In this document: positions 46,559 to 55,124 of the stretch, in pieces
Numbering within the stretch: position 1 is the stretch's first letter
Layout of the letters: every line of letters begins with the position of its first letter
NCBI RefSeq assembly: GCF_900187385.1
Contig: NZ_FYEY01000001.1
Location: forward strand, 4,712,001 to 4,776,000
Source of the DNA: Streptomyces sp. 2114.4
GTDB lineage: Bacteria > Actinomycetota > Actinomycetes > Streptomycetales > Streptomycetaceae
Reading direction: 5' to 3'
DNA: 64,000 bases
Notes under the pieces: model-generated
Told to the model about the DNA's origin: nothing
Seen by the model: only the letters and a program-made list of their open reading frames with translations
The model's database searches: none
Program-made: the position numbers and the translations under genes

Positions 46559-47608
46559 ATGTTCATGCAAGACAGCACCGACCGGATCAAGCAGCTCGTG
46601 GCGGACGGCGTCCGCGACAAGGTCTACCCCGGTGCGGTGTGGGCCATCGGCAACGCCGTCGGCATGCAGGCCGCAGGCACCGCTGGCGTCCTCGACCCCA
46701 CCGAGCCGGACATCCCCATGCGGCCGGACACGGTCTTCGACGTCGCCAGCCTGACCAAAATCCTGGCCGTCTGGTCCACGATCGGCACCCTCTGGGAAGA
46801 CGGCGCCCTCCCGCTCGATGACCCCCTCGGCGCCTTCTGGCCCGAGGTCACAGGCCACCCCCTCGGTCAGGCATCCGCCCGCCAACTGCTCACGCACACA
46901 GCCGGCGTACCCCTGCGGGCCCAGCTCAAGAACCTCTACGGCACTGTTCCGGCCACGATCCGGGCTGGAGTCCTCCACGAAGCCCTCCACCGGCCGCCTG
47001 GCGAGGCCGTCGAGTACACCGACCGGGCCGCTCTCATCCTCGGCTACCTGGCCGAGCGCCTCTCCGGCCAGGGCCTCGACCAGCTCGCCCCCACCCGCAT
47101 CTGGCAGCCCCTGGGCATGACCGAAACCCGATTCGGCCCACTGCCGCCCGAGCTGACCGTCCGCTGTGCGCCGACCGAACTCGACGAAGACACCGGCCGC
47201 CACCTCAAGGGCATCGCCCACGACTTCTCCGCCCGTCTCCTCGGCGGCGTCTGCGGCATCGCCGGCGCCTTCTCCACCCTCGACGACCTCACCCGCTTCC
47301 TGAAGTACATGCTCGACCCCACGACCGCCGCTGTCGCACCGGGATTCGGGCCGAACTGGGTCGAGGAATCGCTCAGCGTCCAGACCGGAACCCTGGAGCC
47401 CGTACGCGGCCTCTTCTGGCACCCGGCCCCTGGTACCGCACCCACCAACCGCACCTACGTGCACTACGGCTTCACCGGCACCGGCATGTGGATCTCCCCC
47501 AAACGGGGAACCTGGGCCGTCCTGCTGACGAACAAGCTCTACTACACCCGCGACCGCGAACCGTTGACCCGCATCCGCAATGCCTTCGGCGCGCTCACCT
47601 TCGGCTGA
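46559..47608 (+). CDS. serine hydrolase, beta-lactamase/DD-peptidase type
   Basis: 350 residues of the penicillin-binding-protein-like fold: SxxK motif SLTK (Ser64-Lys67), Tyr motif in VEYTDRAAL (about 153) and a late HYGFTGTGMWI in place of KTG (HxG type), as in class C/esterase EstB-like enzymes. No signal peptide, so it works inside the cell or its true partner is a cytoplasmic ester or amide. It may be the last gene of the operon after a 76-base gap, with GAGATG upstream. Confidence 0.85.
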   Translation: MFMQDSTDRIKQLVADGVRDKVYPGAVWAIGNAVGMQAAGTAGVLDPTEPDIPMRPDTVFDVASLTKILAVWSTIGTLWEDGALPLDDPLGAFWPEVTGHPLGQASARQLLTHTAGVPLRAQLKNLYGTVPATIRAGVLHEALHRPPGEAVEYTDRAALILGYLAERLSGQGLDQLAPTRIWQPLGMTETRFGPLPPELTVRCAPTELDEDTGRHLKGIAHDFSARLLGGVCGIAGAFSTLDDLTRFLKYMLDPTTAAVAPGFGPNWVEESLSVQTGTLEPVRGLFWHPAPGTAPTNRTYVHYGFTGTGMWISPKRGTWAVLLTNKLYYTRDREPLTRIRNAFGALTFG

Positions 47609-47859
47609 GACACGGAATTGGGACCGCAATTGGACAATTTTCCCTTCCGGAAAGCACGGGCGAGCGTTTGACGGAGTCAGTGGCCAAGTTACCGTGCCTG
47701 AGCACGGCGCCTCTCACGGAGAGCACGGGCATCCCAGACTGGAAGGGACCAGCGAACTCAGCGATGCCTCCGCTTCACGGGAGAGTCCCATCAATACAGA
47801 CCCGACAACCACGACCGGCGTGCACGCTGGCACGCAACCGGGCGGTATGCACGCCTGAC

Positions 47860-48915
47860 TTACCCACCGAGGGGTCTGGACCATTTACCTAGAACAGCAG
47901 TCTTTATCACCGCTGCCTCGACAACTTCGGGGGCCGGCCTCCAGAGGCCGCGAAGGTTCAGGCGAATCTTATTTGAGAACGGTTGGCCGCCGCTGCTGAA
48001 GCCGCGCCAAGTACCGTCCTCCCTCCGATCTCTTGGTCTCATGATGTTGATAAGTCGGTATGCCTCAAGGGCCTGCGTGGCGTCATACACGTCGCGCGAA
48101 AGCCCAAAAAGGCCGGCCCGATCTTTCCATGAAATGGATCGATACTCCTCCTCGGAGGCCAGCTGGAGGCACATCAAAAAGGCAGCGATCTCACTCTTCG
48201 TCAGCACCTGCACCCACCCCCTCGTGAAGAACTGAAAGGGAATGTTCAGCGTATCTTCGTCGCCACGAGGGACGCGGTACTCGACTGCACCCGCCGATGA
48301 GCTACTGGCATCCTCCGACAGAAGTCGGAACCCTTCGTACCTATTCGCCGACCCATGCTTCCCCAGGTCGACCATATGATTCCGGGCCAGTAGGCCGAGA
48401 GCCGAGCGAAACTGGCGGAGTTTATTCCGCGTGTAGGCCGACGCCTGGGCGGAACTCCCACTGGACTTGGCAGACACAGCCATAAGGTCCAACCAATTCA
48501 CCGAATCAGGGGTGCGCCTACCGAGGGGAATCTGGTTATCCCACGCCCGACCTGGGCGGGATTGACAGTGTGCGACAAATAGTGCAGTCAAATGCAACTG
48601 AAGTGCCACCCCTTGTGACACAATAAGGCGCGCCATAGGGGGAAGTATGTGAGACGCAGGGCGCTTGCGTTCGTCTAGTTCGGGTCCAAATCTGAGCTGC
48701 GCAGGGACGGGAAACGGGACCCAAAGGTCCACGTCTGGAATATTCGGGTTGCGGACATAGAGGGTTCGAATGCGAATTTCGTTGGGTGCGTGGCCGTTGG
48801 ACCACAGCTTCTCCGCCGCAGCGAGAACCTCCGGGAGCCCCCGCTCCCGGACGAGGACTCTGAGCGTCTCGGCTCGCTTCCGGGCCCTCTGCTGATTCTG
48901 CGTCGTCTCCGTCAA
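47860..48915 (-). CDS. uncharacterised protein, possible winged-helix replication/regulatory protein
   Basis: 351 residues; TTG start with GGGGGA upstream. No firm family. The C-terminal third has a helix-turn-helix-like pattern (VQVLTKSEIAAFLMCLQLAS, then ISWKDRAGLFGLSRDVYDA and TQALEAYRLINIMRP), recalling plasmid initiator or phage winged helices. The N-terminal part is basic and charged. GC is clearly lower than in core genes, a sign of transfer. A 21 bp inverted repeat lies just upstream of its start, a possible binding site. Confidence 0.6.
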   Translation of the reverse strand: MTETTQNQQRARKRAETLRVLVRERGLPEVLAAAEKLWSNGHAPNEIRIRTLYVRNPNIPDVDLWVPFPVPAQLRFGPELDERKRPASHILPPMARLIVSQGVALQLHLTALFVAHCQSRPGRAWDNQIPLGRRTPDSVNWLDLMAVSAKSSGSSAQASAYTRNKLRQFRSALGLLARNHMVDLGKHGSANRYEGFRLLSEDASSSSAGAVEYRVPRGDEDTLNIPFQFFTRGWVQVLTKSEIAAFLMCLQLASEEEYRSISWKDRAGLFGLSRDVYDATQALEAYRLINIMRPRDRREDGTWRGFSSGGQPFSNKIRLNLRGLWRPAPEVVEAAVIKTAVLGKWSRPLGG

Positions 48916-48934
48916 AGTTGTCCCCCTACCGCAG

Positions 48935-49012
48935 GCGATGACGTCTTGGTCCGACCTCCCCCTCTCTGCGCGGGCGCACGCGCGCGGATAAGTCGGACCA
49001 AGACGTCATCGC
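48935..49012. promoter_or_regulatory. 21 bp perfect inverted repeat between divergent genes
   Basis: GCGATGACGTCTTGGTCCGAC (48935-48955, given here as a 21-base arm whose inner core is ATGACGTCTTGGTCCGA) is exactly complementary to 48992-49012; the 36-base spacer is rich in GCGCG. It lies 20 bases upstream of the 351-residue gene and 137 before the small membrane gene. Candidate operator or replication origin. Confidence 0.7.
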
Positions 49013-49148
49013 TCCCCATGCCTGTCCTCCGATAGCCCACTCAGAATGGTTCCCAGCGAGCACCGCCCGGTGCTCGGAGGCGAGGACGGCAGCGCCGGCA
49101 AGCATCCACCGTCCTCGCGCCCAACCACAGCGTTCTGGAGGAACACTG

Positions 49149-49328
49149 ATGCCCACCCAGCCTACGCAACTCGGCGCTGACGCCACAGCGTTCATCGGCG
49201 TTCTCGCGGTCGGTGTAGTGCTCATCATGAGTCGGTCGGTCGATGCCGAGGGGATATCGGTTCTCGCGTCGGCTCTCGGCGGCTTGTACGCCGTCTGGAC
49301 TGGCCGTTCATCCCGCAACCGCAAGTAA
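49149..49328 (+). CDS. small two-helix membrane protein
   Basis: 59 residues, ATG preceded by GGAGGA at seven bases, a strong translation signal. Two hydrophobic segments (AFIGVLAVGVVLIMS and ISVLASALGGLYAVW) joined by SVDAEG and a basic end RSSRNRK. Size and layout recall holin-like or phage/plasmid membrane peptides. No family can be named. Confidence 0.65.
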   Translation: MPTQPTQLGADATAFIGVLAVGVVLIMSRSVDAEGISVLASALGGLYAVWTGRSSRNRK

Positions 49329-50589
49329 GTAGGAGGTCAGTCCTTCTCGTGCGACGACGGGCATAGGGGAACGACCAACATCATGTTGCCTATGGGCGGT
49401 TGATGTAGGTGTGTCAGAGCTTGCGGTCGGGGGACGGCCTCGCTGTCAGAACTCGTAGACGACTGCCCGAAGGGCTTGTTCGGTGCGGCAATGCGTGAGC
49501 GGATGCGCCGGCCCTAGCCAGACGGCGCGCCACCGTGAACCACACCGAGCAGGCAAACCAGAGACCGACATCGGCCAACGTGATCTTTCCGGGTTCCATT
49601 GATTGGAGGTTCGAGTCCCACACGGTCTACGGCGTGCAGGTCGGCGGGAATCCCGTCCGGCCTGCCGCACGACGGCCGGTCCCACTCCGATGAGTTCGGG
49701 CGCTGCTTCGTGTCCGAGGGTTTTGCGTGGAGGTCTTGGGGCAGATCGGCGTCGACGGCTGCCGGTTCGATTGTGGGGTCACTTCTGCGGTTCGGGTACG
49801 CCGTCGACGGACCCTTCGCCACCCTGCCCGCCATGATCACTCGAATGACGGCGGCAGCCTGGGAGCCGTTTGGGGCGCGGATCCGGAAGAGGGTAAATGC
49901 CCTCCCATGCGCGGCTTCACCGAAGGCGCCGCCGTCACCCATCGTCGTCACGCGTCGTTGATCGGCTCCTGTGCCCGTGCGTCGTCATCCCAGCACCAAC
50001 ACTCCTTCGGATCGCCAAACGCCATCGGGACACCGCTGATGTCCCCCAAGGGTCGACGTGATCTCAAAGGAAGCACTCAACCGCGATCACGGCTTTCCAT
50101 CGGACGGTATACGCCTACTCCGCCTCGTGGCGGGTTCCGTCGCTGCCGTGAGCGCTCCAGCTCCAAGCACATTGGTCTGGCAGGTAAGTGATCACGACGA
50201 CCCCGCCGCACCTTTCCACCGTGATCTTCTCGGCCAGAGTCGACGGCAACGGCAGGAAGCGGGCCGGAGCGACTTGCGGTGCTAAGTAGCAGGTGCTCGA
50301 AGGTGGGCGCGCTCCAATCACCGAGCCAGCCGCTTGCCTACGGCCGACATGTGCCGTGAGCCGAAGAACCGGAGAAGCCGTGCCCAAGCATCTGAACTAT
50401 CACGTTGTCCCTGACACTCAGGCCGCCTACCCGTTGGAGCCGCCCTCGCCCAGGCCGGCCTTCGAGCTCCGTTGCGGGCCCCTTGCACGTGACCCTTGAT
50501 CGCGGCACCGCTCAAATCGCTGGCGTTCGCGAGCACGGTGGCGGCCAGTGTCATGGGAGTAGCGAACTGGTTGCACTGAAAGGCGGTCA
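49329..50589. other. decayed region, no convincing intact gene
   Basis: About 1.3 kb. Short frames are open on both strands, but none combines a ribosome site with protein-like composition. A 39-codon frame from GTG 50380 has GGAGAA upstream and could be a tiny gene. On the minus strand around 50115-50260 the sequence AEKITVERCGGVVVITYLP reads like the end of a broken gene. Probably eroded mobile DNA. Confidence 0.4.
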
Positions 50590-50617
50590 GGGTGTGCTCC
50601 GCAAGCGGAGCACACCC
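50590..50617. terminator. 13 bp-stem hairpin
   Basis: GGGTGTGCTCCGC (50590-50602) pairs with GCGGAGCACACCC (50605-50617) around a two-base AA loop. Very stable terminator, serving whatever is transcribed from the left. Confidence 0.75.
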
Positions 50618-50814
50618 TCGTCCAACGTGCCCTAAAGACGCTATGCTTCGGTCAGGCGACCACGCTCGCCGTTACGTCGGACCTGGGTTCCTCCCGCAGC
50701 TACCCAGGGTTGAGGGCGCAAAGTGCCGTAGTGCGCGCGTGATTGAAAACTGTCGTTCCTCCTAATGGGGCGCAGTGGGCGGGAGCACTGAGGCGCGCCC
50801 ACCGGGAGCCGGAC

Positions 50815-51831
50815 ATGACGCTCGACAGGGACATCGTTAAACTCGCACGCCGCATCCAGCACGAGTCCAGTGAAGTCATCCCCTTCCAGCAGGCACGGTT
50901 GACCGCCGCGCGCGAGTTGGGCGGACTGTCCGTCCACACTATGGCGCCCGGGGAGCGGATCCCTCTCCGCGTCCAGTACACCGGGGAAAGCGAAGCCGCC
51001 GCCGAATCCGCGATCAGCAGCGACACCCACGGGCTGGGCCTGGACCACTGCTCGGACGACCAGCGCGCCTTCCGGGCCCTACTAGCGCTCGCGCTTTTCA
51101 ACGGCAACGTGTACACCGGTCCGACGGCGAGGTGGAACTACTCGGTTGTCGCCTCGTACGACCCGGTGATGTCACCCCGCAGGGACCAGTTGGTGATAGT
51201 GGCGGAGCGCGCCCCGGAGAACGTGGCCACCCGGCTGCTAGCCACCCAGGGAGCCGGCTCACGCGGCGTCCCTGGACTACGGCACGAGGTCACATACACG
51301 TGCCATGGGCAGCGCTCCGTCTGTCTACGCCATCTGCCCACCGGTGCACTGCTGACCATCACCGGTGACCCAGCCGGATGCCGGCGCGGCAACAGGCGCA
51401 GCCTCGTGCCCCGGCACCCCTATCTCACGCTGGACAACGACCTCACCGCGCACGAGCGCCGCGCACTGGCAGCCATTCCCCCGATCTCAGGGGAAGCGAC
51501 CACTCTGCTAGCAGGTCTCGTTTCCCGCTACAACCTGGTTGACCGGTGTGGCCGCTGGGCGACCAGTCTGTCCTGGGACCCTCTGGAGCGCCCCGGAGTC
51601 GAACGCCGGAAGGAACCGGAAGTGATTCGGCACGGTCCCGTACGTCGGCTCTGGGGCGCCGGCGACTCATGGGAGTGCCGCTGGACCGGCTATCCCGAAC
51701 CCCGCGACCTGGCTCTGGCACTGACCCACCGGGAGGCCGGGGTCAAGGGCGCGAGATTTACCCGCCACGGTGACACATACCGGGTGGTGCTGGGCACCGC
51801 CTCACTCGACCTGTGCGACGGGAAGGGCTGA
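50815..51831 (+). CDS. uncharacterised protein, 338 residues
   Basis: Not recognised. ATG 50815 follows GGGAG by seven bases. Soluble, with an N-terminal helix (RDIVKLARRIQHESSEVIPF) and many beta-rich segments (TARWNYSVVASYDPV, WECRWTGYPEPRDLALAL). Third-position GC is that of Streptomyces, supporting a real gene. It is followed after three bases by a small membrane protein gene, probably one operon. Confidence 0.65.
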   Translation: MTLDRDIVKLARRIQHESSEVIPFQQARLTAARELGGLSVHTMAPGERIPLRVQYTGESEAAAESAISSDTHGLGLDHCSDDQRAFRALLALALFNGNVYTGPTARWNYSVVASYDPVMSPRRDQLVIVAERAPENVATRLLATQGAGSRGVPGLRHEVTYTCHGQRSVCLRHLPTGALLTITGDPAGCRRGNRRSLVPRHPYLTLDNDLTAHERRALAAIPPISGEATTLLAGLVSRYNLVDRCGRWATSLSWDPLERPGVERRKEPEVIRHGPVRRLWGAGDSWECRWTGYPEPRDLALALTHREAGVKGARFTRHGDTYRVVLGTASLDLCDGKG

Positions 51832-51834
51832 TCC

Positions 51835-52104
51835 ATGCCGTTCCTCACCGACCACCCGGGGTCCGCACCCGTGCTGGTGGCTGCCGTTGTCCTCGGAGTC
51901 CTCCGCTTCGTGTTGCCGAAGGATTCTCGCCATCGCCTGGAGCTGTGGAAGGCAGTCCTCGAACACCGACGTCAGCGTTGGCAGGTGACAGAGCGCCGCC
52001 GCAAGATTGGAAGGTCCGGCAAGACGAGCCAAGCGGATCTTCCTGCTGAAGCGGAGCGAGGCGGCGGTCACCGATCAGCTCACCGAGGGCGAGTACGGGA
52101 CTGA
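51835..52104 (+). CDS. small membrane-anchored basic protein
   Basis: 89 residues: one membrane helix (SAPVLVAAVVLGVLRFVLP, about 10-28) followed by a highly basic tail (HRRQRWQVTERRRKIGRSGK). Start codon lies three bases after the preceding stop. Function unknown; an anchoring partner for the upstream protein is possible. Confidence 0.6.
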   Translation: MPFLTDHPGSAPVLVAAVVLGVLRFVLPKDSRHRLELWKAVLEHRRQRWQVTERRRKIGRSGKTSQADLPAEAERGGGHRSAHRGRVRD

Positions 52105-52245
52105 GGCCCGGGAAATGAGGCCGACGCCGCGGGTAGCCATCTGGGAGCCGACCCGTTCCCCAACCCCTCCCGACGCCACCCGAGACCCGCCGAGCCCAAC
52201 GCCCTGACCTGCGGAAAAGCCAAACAGGCAGGTCTCGATCTTGAC

Positions 52246-52298
52246 CGAACCTCATTCGGGACGAAGAGGTCGTGGGTTCAAATCCCGCCACCCCCGAC
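52246..52298 (+). repeat. tRNA-Pro(CGG) 3'-half, att-like remnant
   Basis: From 52255 the sequence equals the 3' half of an actinomycete tRNA-Pro: anticodon loop TTCGGGA with CGG, half stem CGAAG, T-arm GTGGG-TTCAAAT-CCCGC and acceptor CACCCC. The 5' half is absent. Bases 52246-52270 and 52277-52289 are identical to 62052-62076 and 62083-62095 at the same spacing. It is the footprint of an element that targets tRNA-Pro. Confidence 0.75.
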
Positions 52299-52316
52299 AG
52301 AGAAACACCAGGTCAA

Positions 52317-52344
52317 GGGCCTGATCCGGATTCGGATCAGGCCC
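52317..52344 (+). terminator. tRNA-type terminator
   Basis: Perfect 12 bp stem GGGCCTGATCCG (52317-52328) / CGGATCAGGCCC (52333-52344), 4-base loop, followed by TTCCT. It sits where a tRNA gene's terminator would be, supporting origin from a tRNA-Pro locus. Confidence 0.8.
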
Positions 52345-52568
52345 TTCCTGCGTCTCCGGTGATCGTCTGGGAGAAATCTGGGAGAGGATCTTGGTCGGGC
52401 TCCCCCAGGTGACGCTCGCCCTCAGCCAGTCATGCCGAAGCTCGGCGAGCGCGAAAGCTGGGCAGTCGCAAACGCGCTGGACTGAACGGCTGCCCGTGCT
52501 CCTCACTCCCTGCCGATTCCGATCACGAACGCGCGCCCATACTCGGTGCAGCCATGTTGGGTGGTGGG

Positions 52569-53768
52569 TCACCCGGACCGCCTCCCCTTCCTCCCTGACC
52601 GCCTGCGCATCGACGCCTTCTGGTGACCTCCCATGTGCTTCCTCCCCCACGCGCGAGACTGCGTCCGGCCACGTTGCCAGCCGACCGGCTTGGACTGCGG
52701 CCAATGCAGCCTGTCTCCCCTCGGCAAGGCCCAAGCAGTTCCTGTCGGCCTCGATGGCGGGGGGATCCATCCTCGGAGACCGCGATCAGGTTGCCGAGCA
52801 TGGCCACGTATTGCAGGTATTCCCAGAAGCATCGGGCTGGTCAGGGTTCTGGCTGCGCCATGGCGGGCCGCAAAAGGGGCCATCGAGCTCAAAGGCAAAG
52901 CCTGTTGTCCGAAGCTCCCCCAGGAGTTCTCTCCGAGGACGGCCTGTGTGCGCCAACGCCCACGAACAGCCACGCTATGCAACGACCCCACGAAACTTGG
53001 CGATATGGCACGTGCACGATGAGAACCGTCGATCAGCATTCGATAGGAATCACCTATGGGCGATCCGTGAGTGGCGAGTGCAGGCAAGACAAGGCTCCAC
53101 GCCATACCCCGGGAACCGGGCCTCGAGCCCAGAACGCGGGCTCCCAGCGGCGAGGGACTGATCCCACGCGACCAGGCCGCGAGGCGGGGCACGATGTGCT
53201 GCCTGAACACCGGGTGCTGAAGCGCTGCGAACGGCGCGGGGAGTTCCGGTACATCGGCCCAAGGGTCCCGAATCGTGAAGCGCCGACGAACCTTCGGCGG
53301 GGCGGGAAGTGACGGTGCCTCCTTCCCACTTCGACGTCTTCTGTATGCCTTCTGCCGACACGCACTCGAGCAGTACAACCGCGTACGGCCTGTGGCCGGT
53401 TGAGCGACGATGGCTTCGCACTCAGGCCAGATGCAGCGTTGCAGCACTACCACTTCGCTGGAGTGATCTCTCACCACCTCAGAACGGAGCGGACCGTGCT
53501 CCCACCGCATCTCCTCCAAGAGGGAGCCGGCGTACCCGGAAGTACGGAGGGTCTCCAGTGCGTCCGCAACAACGGCTTCTACGTTGGACGGAGGCGTATC
53601 AAGACGACGGGCGACCTGGGCAGTTGGAGCCCCTTGCAGCCTCAGAAGGAGGAGGTCCCGCTGAGCGTCGTCGAGTTCCGCAAGAGCCTGGCTCAGGACG
53701 TCACTGCCCACGTACCGGGCCGTGGGATCTCGAAATGACCTTCTACGCCTCGCGGCCCTGGTTCGCAT
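52569..53768 (-). CDS. sigma-region-4-like and zinc-finger DNA-binding protein
   Basis: About 399 residues, ATG 53768. Residues about 22-80 match a sigma-factor region 4 helix-turn-helix (LAELDDAQRDLLLLRLQGAP, then TAQVARRLDTPPSNVE). A four-cysteine zinc-finger follows (RCIWPECEAI and YCSSACRQKAYRRRRSG, about 115-148). Up to about residue 215 the protein looks genuine. The last 150 residues are low-complexity and may be out of the true frame after a frameshift. No intact sigma region 2 is present. Function: island regulator, inferred. Confidence 0.6.
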   Translation of the reverse strand: MRTRAARRRRSFRDPTARYVGSDVLSQALAELDDAQRDLLLLRLQGAPTAQVARRLDTPPSNVEAVVADALETLRTSGYAGSLLEEMRWEHGPLRSEVVRDHSSEVVVLQRCIWPECEAIVAQPATGRTRLYCSSACRQKAYRRRRSGKEAPSLPAPPKVRRRFTIRDPWADVPELPAPFAALQHPVFRQHIVPRLAAWSRGISPSPLGARVLGSRPGSRGMAWSLVLPALATHGSPIGDSYRMLIDGSHRARAISPSFVGSLHSVAVRGRWRTQAVLGENSWGSFGQQALPLSSMAPFAARHGAARTLTSPMLLGIPAIRGHARQPDRGLRGWIPPPSRPTGTAWALPRGDRLHWPQSKPVGWQRGRTQSRAWGRKHMGGHQKASMRRRSGRKGRRSG

Positions 53769-54060
53769 CCCCTTCGCCCCCTCCCGCTTCCATCGACCGA
53801 AGGCCGCCCTCCAGCTCGGGCTGAGCAGGCAGTGTCTCTGCCGTAGGAGGCTGCCCCACACTCAGGTTCCGACGTGACCACGGCACCAGGCCGGCCAGAG
53901 CTCGGCCCACGGCCTCGACCATGCGCACCATGTCTTCTGGACGGGCACGGCAGACCGCGGCAAGCGCAATCAATCCGAAAACGATGAGAGCCACGATGCC
54001 AGCCTGCGCCAGATCGTGCGCCCAACCGGAGTCGGCCGCGAGCAGGAGTGGTTGAGTCAA
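53743..54060 (-). CDS. small membrane protein
   Basis: About 105 residues from TTG 54060, with GGAGG eight bases upstream. One strong membrane helix (AGIVALIVFGLIALAAVC, about 21-38) then a soluble tail. Its end overlaps the sigma-like gene by 26 bases, so the two form one transcription unit. Function unknown. Confidence 0.6.
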   Translation of the reverse strand: MTQPLLLAADSGWAHDLAQAGIVALIVFGLIALAAVCRARPEDMVRMVEAVGRALAGLVPWSRRNLSVGQPPTAETLPAQPELEGGLRSMEAGGGEGDANQGREA

Positions 54061-54086
54061 CAGGATGCCCTCCCAGTACAGACGCA

Positions 54087-54120
54087 AGAAGCCCCCGGCT
54101 GACCACTGCCGGGGGCTTCT
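54087..54120. terminator. 13 bp-stem hairpin
   Basis: AGAAGCCCCCGGC (54087-54099) / GCCGGGGGCTTCT (54108-54120), 8-base loop, upstream of the small membrane gene. Confidence 0.75.
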
Positions 54121-54137
54121 CCGCGCAACTGAACAAC

Positions 54138-54164
54138 AAAAAAGGCCCGCCGATGGCGAGCCTT
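54138..54164 (-). terminator. Rho-independent terminator, minus strand
   Basis: On the minus strand a 10 bp stem (54155-54164 with 54142-54151, loop of three) is followed by six U from the A-run at 54138-54143. It would end transcripts coming from the integrase remnant. Together with the neighbouring hairpin it isolates the small membrane/sigma-like unit. The rest of 54165-54417 is non-coding. Confidence 0.75.
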
Positions 54165-54417
54165 GCGTCCGGGCACAAGTGTGCTGGACAAGAGGACTCT
54201 AGCGCGAACGGCCTCCAAATAGAAGCCATTTGAAGACCTACATAAATCTGCAGGTCAGAGCTCTCCAGGTGCCAACAGGGCGCCAGGCAGATCTAAAGAG
54301 AGTTTCGTAACGCGGGCTCAAGATCCATGAGGTTCGTACGGGAACTCACTGTTGAGTGCCTGGCATCCCAGGAAGAATCCAGGCACCCAACAGCACTGCG
54401 CCGACCACCGCCGCCGT

Positions 54418-54700
54418 CTACCCTCGTGCGTCCAGAAGACCGTCGAGCACAGCCACCGGGGAGCGAGTGCACATCGCGCGGCGGGCTTCGAGAGTCGCCT
54501 CCCACTGCTCGGTCAGCCCGGACATCAGACGCCGGCGCATACCGGACGTGACATGGGCGTAGCGCGCCGAGACCGAGCCGTCGATGTGTCCCATTCGTTC
54601 GTCCATGAGGACGTTCTCGGTGCCGAGGTCCTCCACCATCGTCCGGTGGGTGTGGCGGAGGCCGTGGGGCGTGAGGCCCTTGGCGATCGGAAGCCAGCAG
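54418..54700 (-). pseudogene. tyrosine integrase, C-terminal remnant
   Basis: The last about 90 residues of a phage-type integrase: GLTPHGLRHTHRTMVED (His-x-x-Arg box), DERMGHIDGSVSARYAHVT with Gly-His and the nucleophile Tyr, and RLMSGLTEQWEATLEAR as the usual C-terminal helix. Upstream of about 54700 the frame changes to unrelated sequence, so the gene is cut off. It is a different integrase subfamily from the intact one at 29-31 kb. Confidence 0.8.
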
Positions 54701-54709
54701 GCGTCCGCC

Positions 54710-55124
54710 CGAGCGGCTGCACCTCGGCCTCGGGGGGACACCAGGCCACGGCTCGCCAAGTGTTCGACAACGAACACGGCCGCTTCCCGCTCTACCCCGG
54801 CGAGTCCGTGTGGATCGAGTACGCCTACACCGTCGGCGACGACAAATGGGGCAACTGGTTCCAGCGGGCCGTCCGCCTGCCCACCGAACAACTCGAAGTC
54901 CAGCTCGCTTCCCCGCAGCCCTCGACCCCGTCGTGTGGGGCACCGAGACCTCCATGACGGCCGAAGCCTCACCCCTGCGGACCCCACCCGTCCGCAGCGA
55001 CGACGGTGAACTAAGGCAATTCACCTGGATCACGACCACGCCCGCCCTCCACGCTCGGTACCGTCTTAAGTGGAGGTTCCGGGCACGGCCCGAACACAAC
55101 ACTGAACAAGGGGACTTCAGGTGA
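54710..55124 (+). pseudogene. truncated, frameshifted protein remnant ahead of def
   Basis: Sequence ARQVFDNEHGRFPLYPGE and WIEYAYTVGDDKWGNWFQ runs in one frame to about 54910, and ALDPVVWGTETSMTAEAS through RYRLKWRFRARPE runs in the -1 frame to the stop at 55124. One missing base near 54909-54911 joins them. The N-terminal part is lost at the junction with the integrase remnant. In many Streptomyces a regulatory protein with this kind of C-terminus precedes a second deformylase gene, which fits the GTGA overlap with def. Confidence 0.65.

Noticed and set aside
49590..49630. GGTTCGAGTCCC segment considered as a further tRNA-derived att site
   Set aside because: The flanking bases do not form a five-pair T-stem and no partner copy was found.
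52255..52298. tRNA-Pro-like sequence considered as a tRNA gene
   Set aside because: The 5' half is missing and the acceptor has an extra C; only a fragment.
52252..52770. 172-residue minus-strand frame ending in DLNPRPLRPE
   Set aside because: Its end is the translated tRNA-Pro remnant, a common spurious annotation; no ribosome site supports the start.
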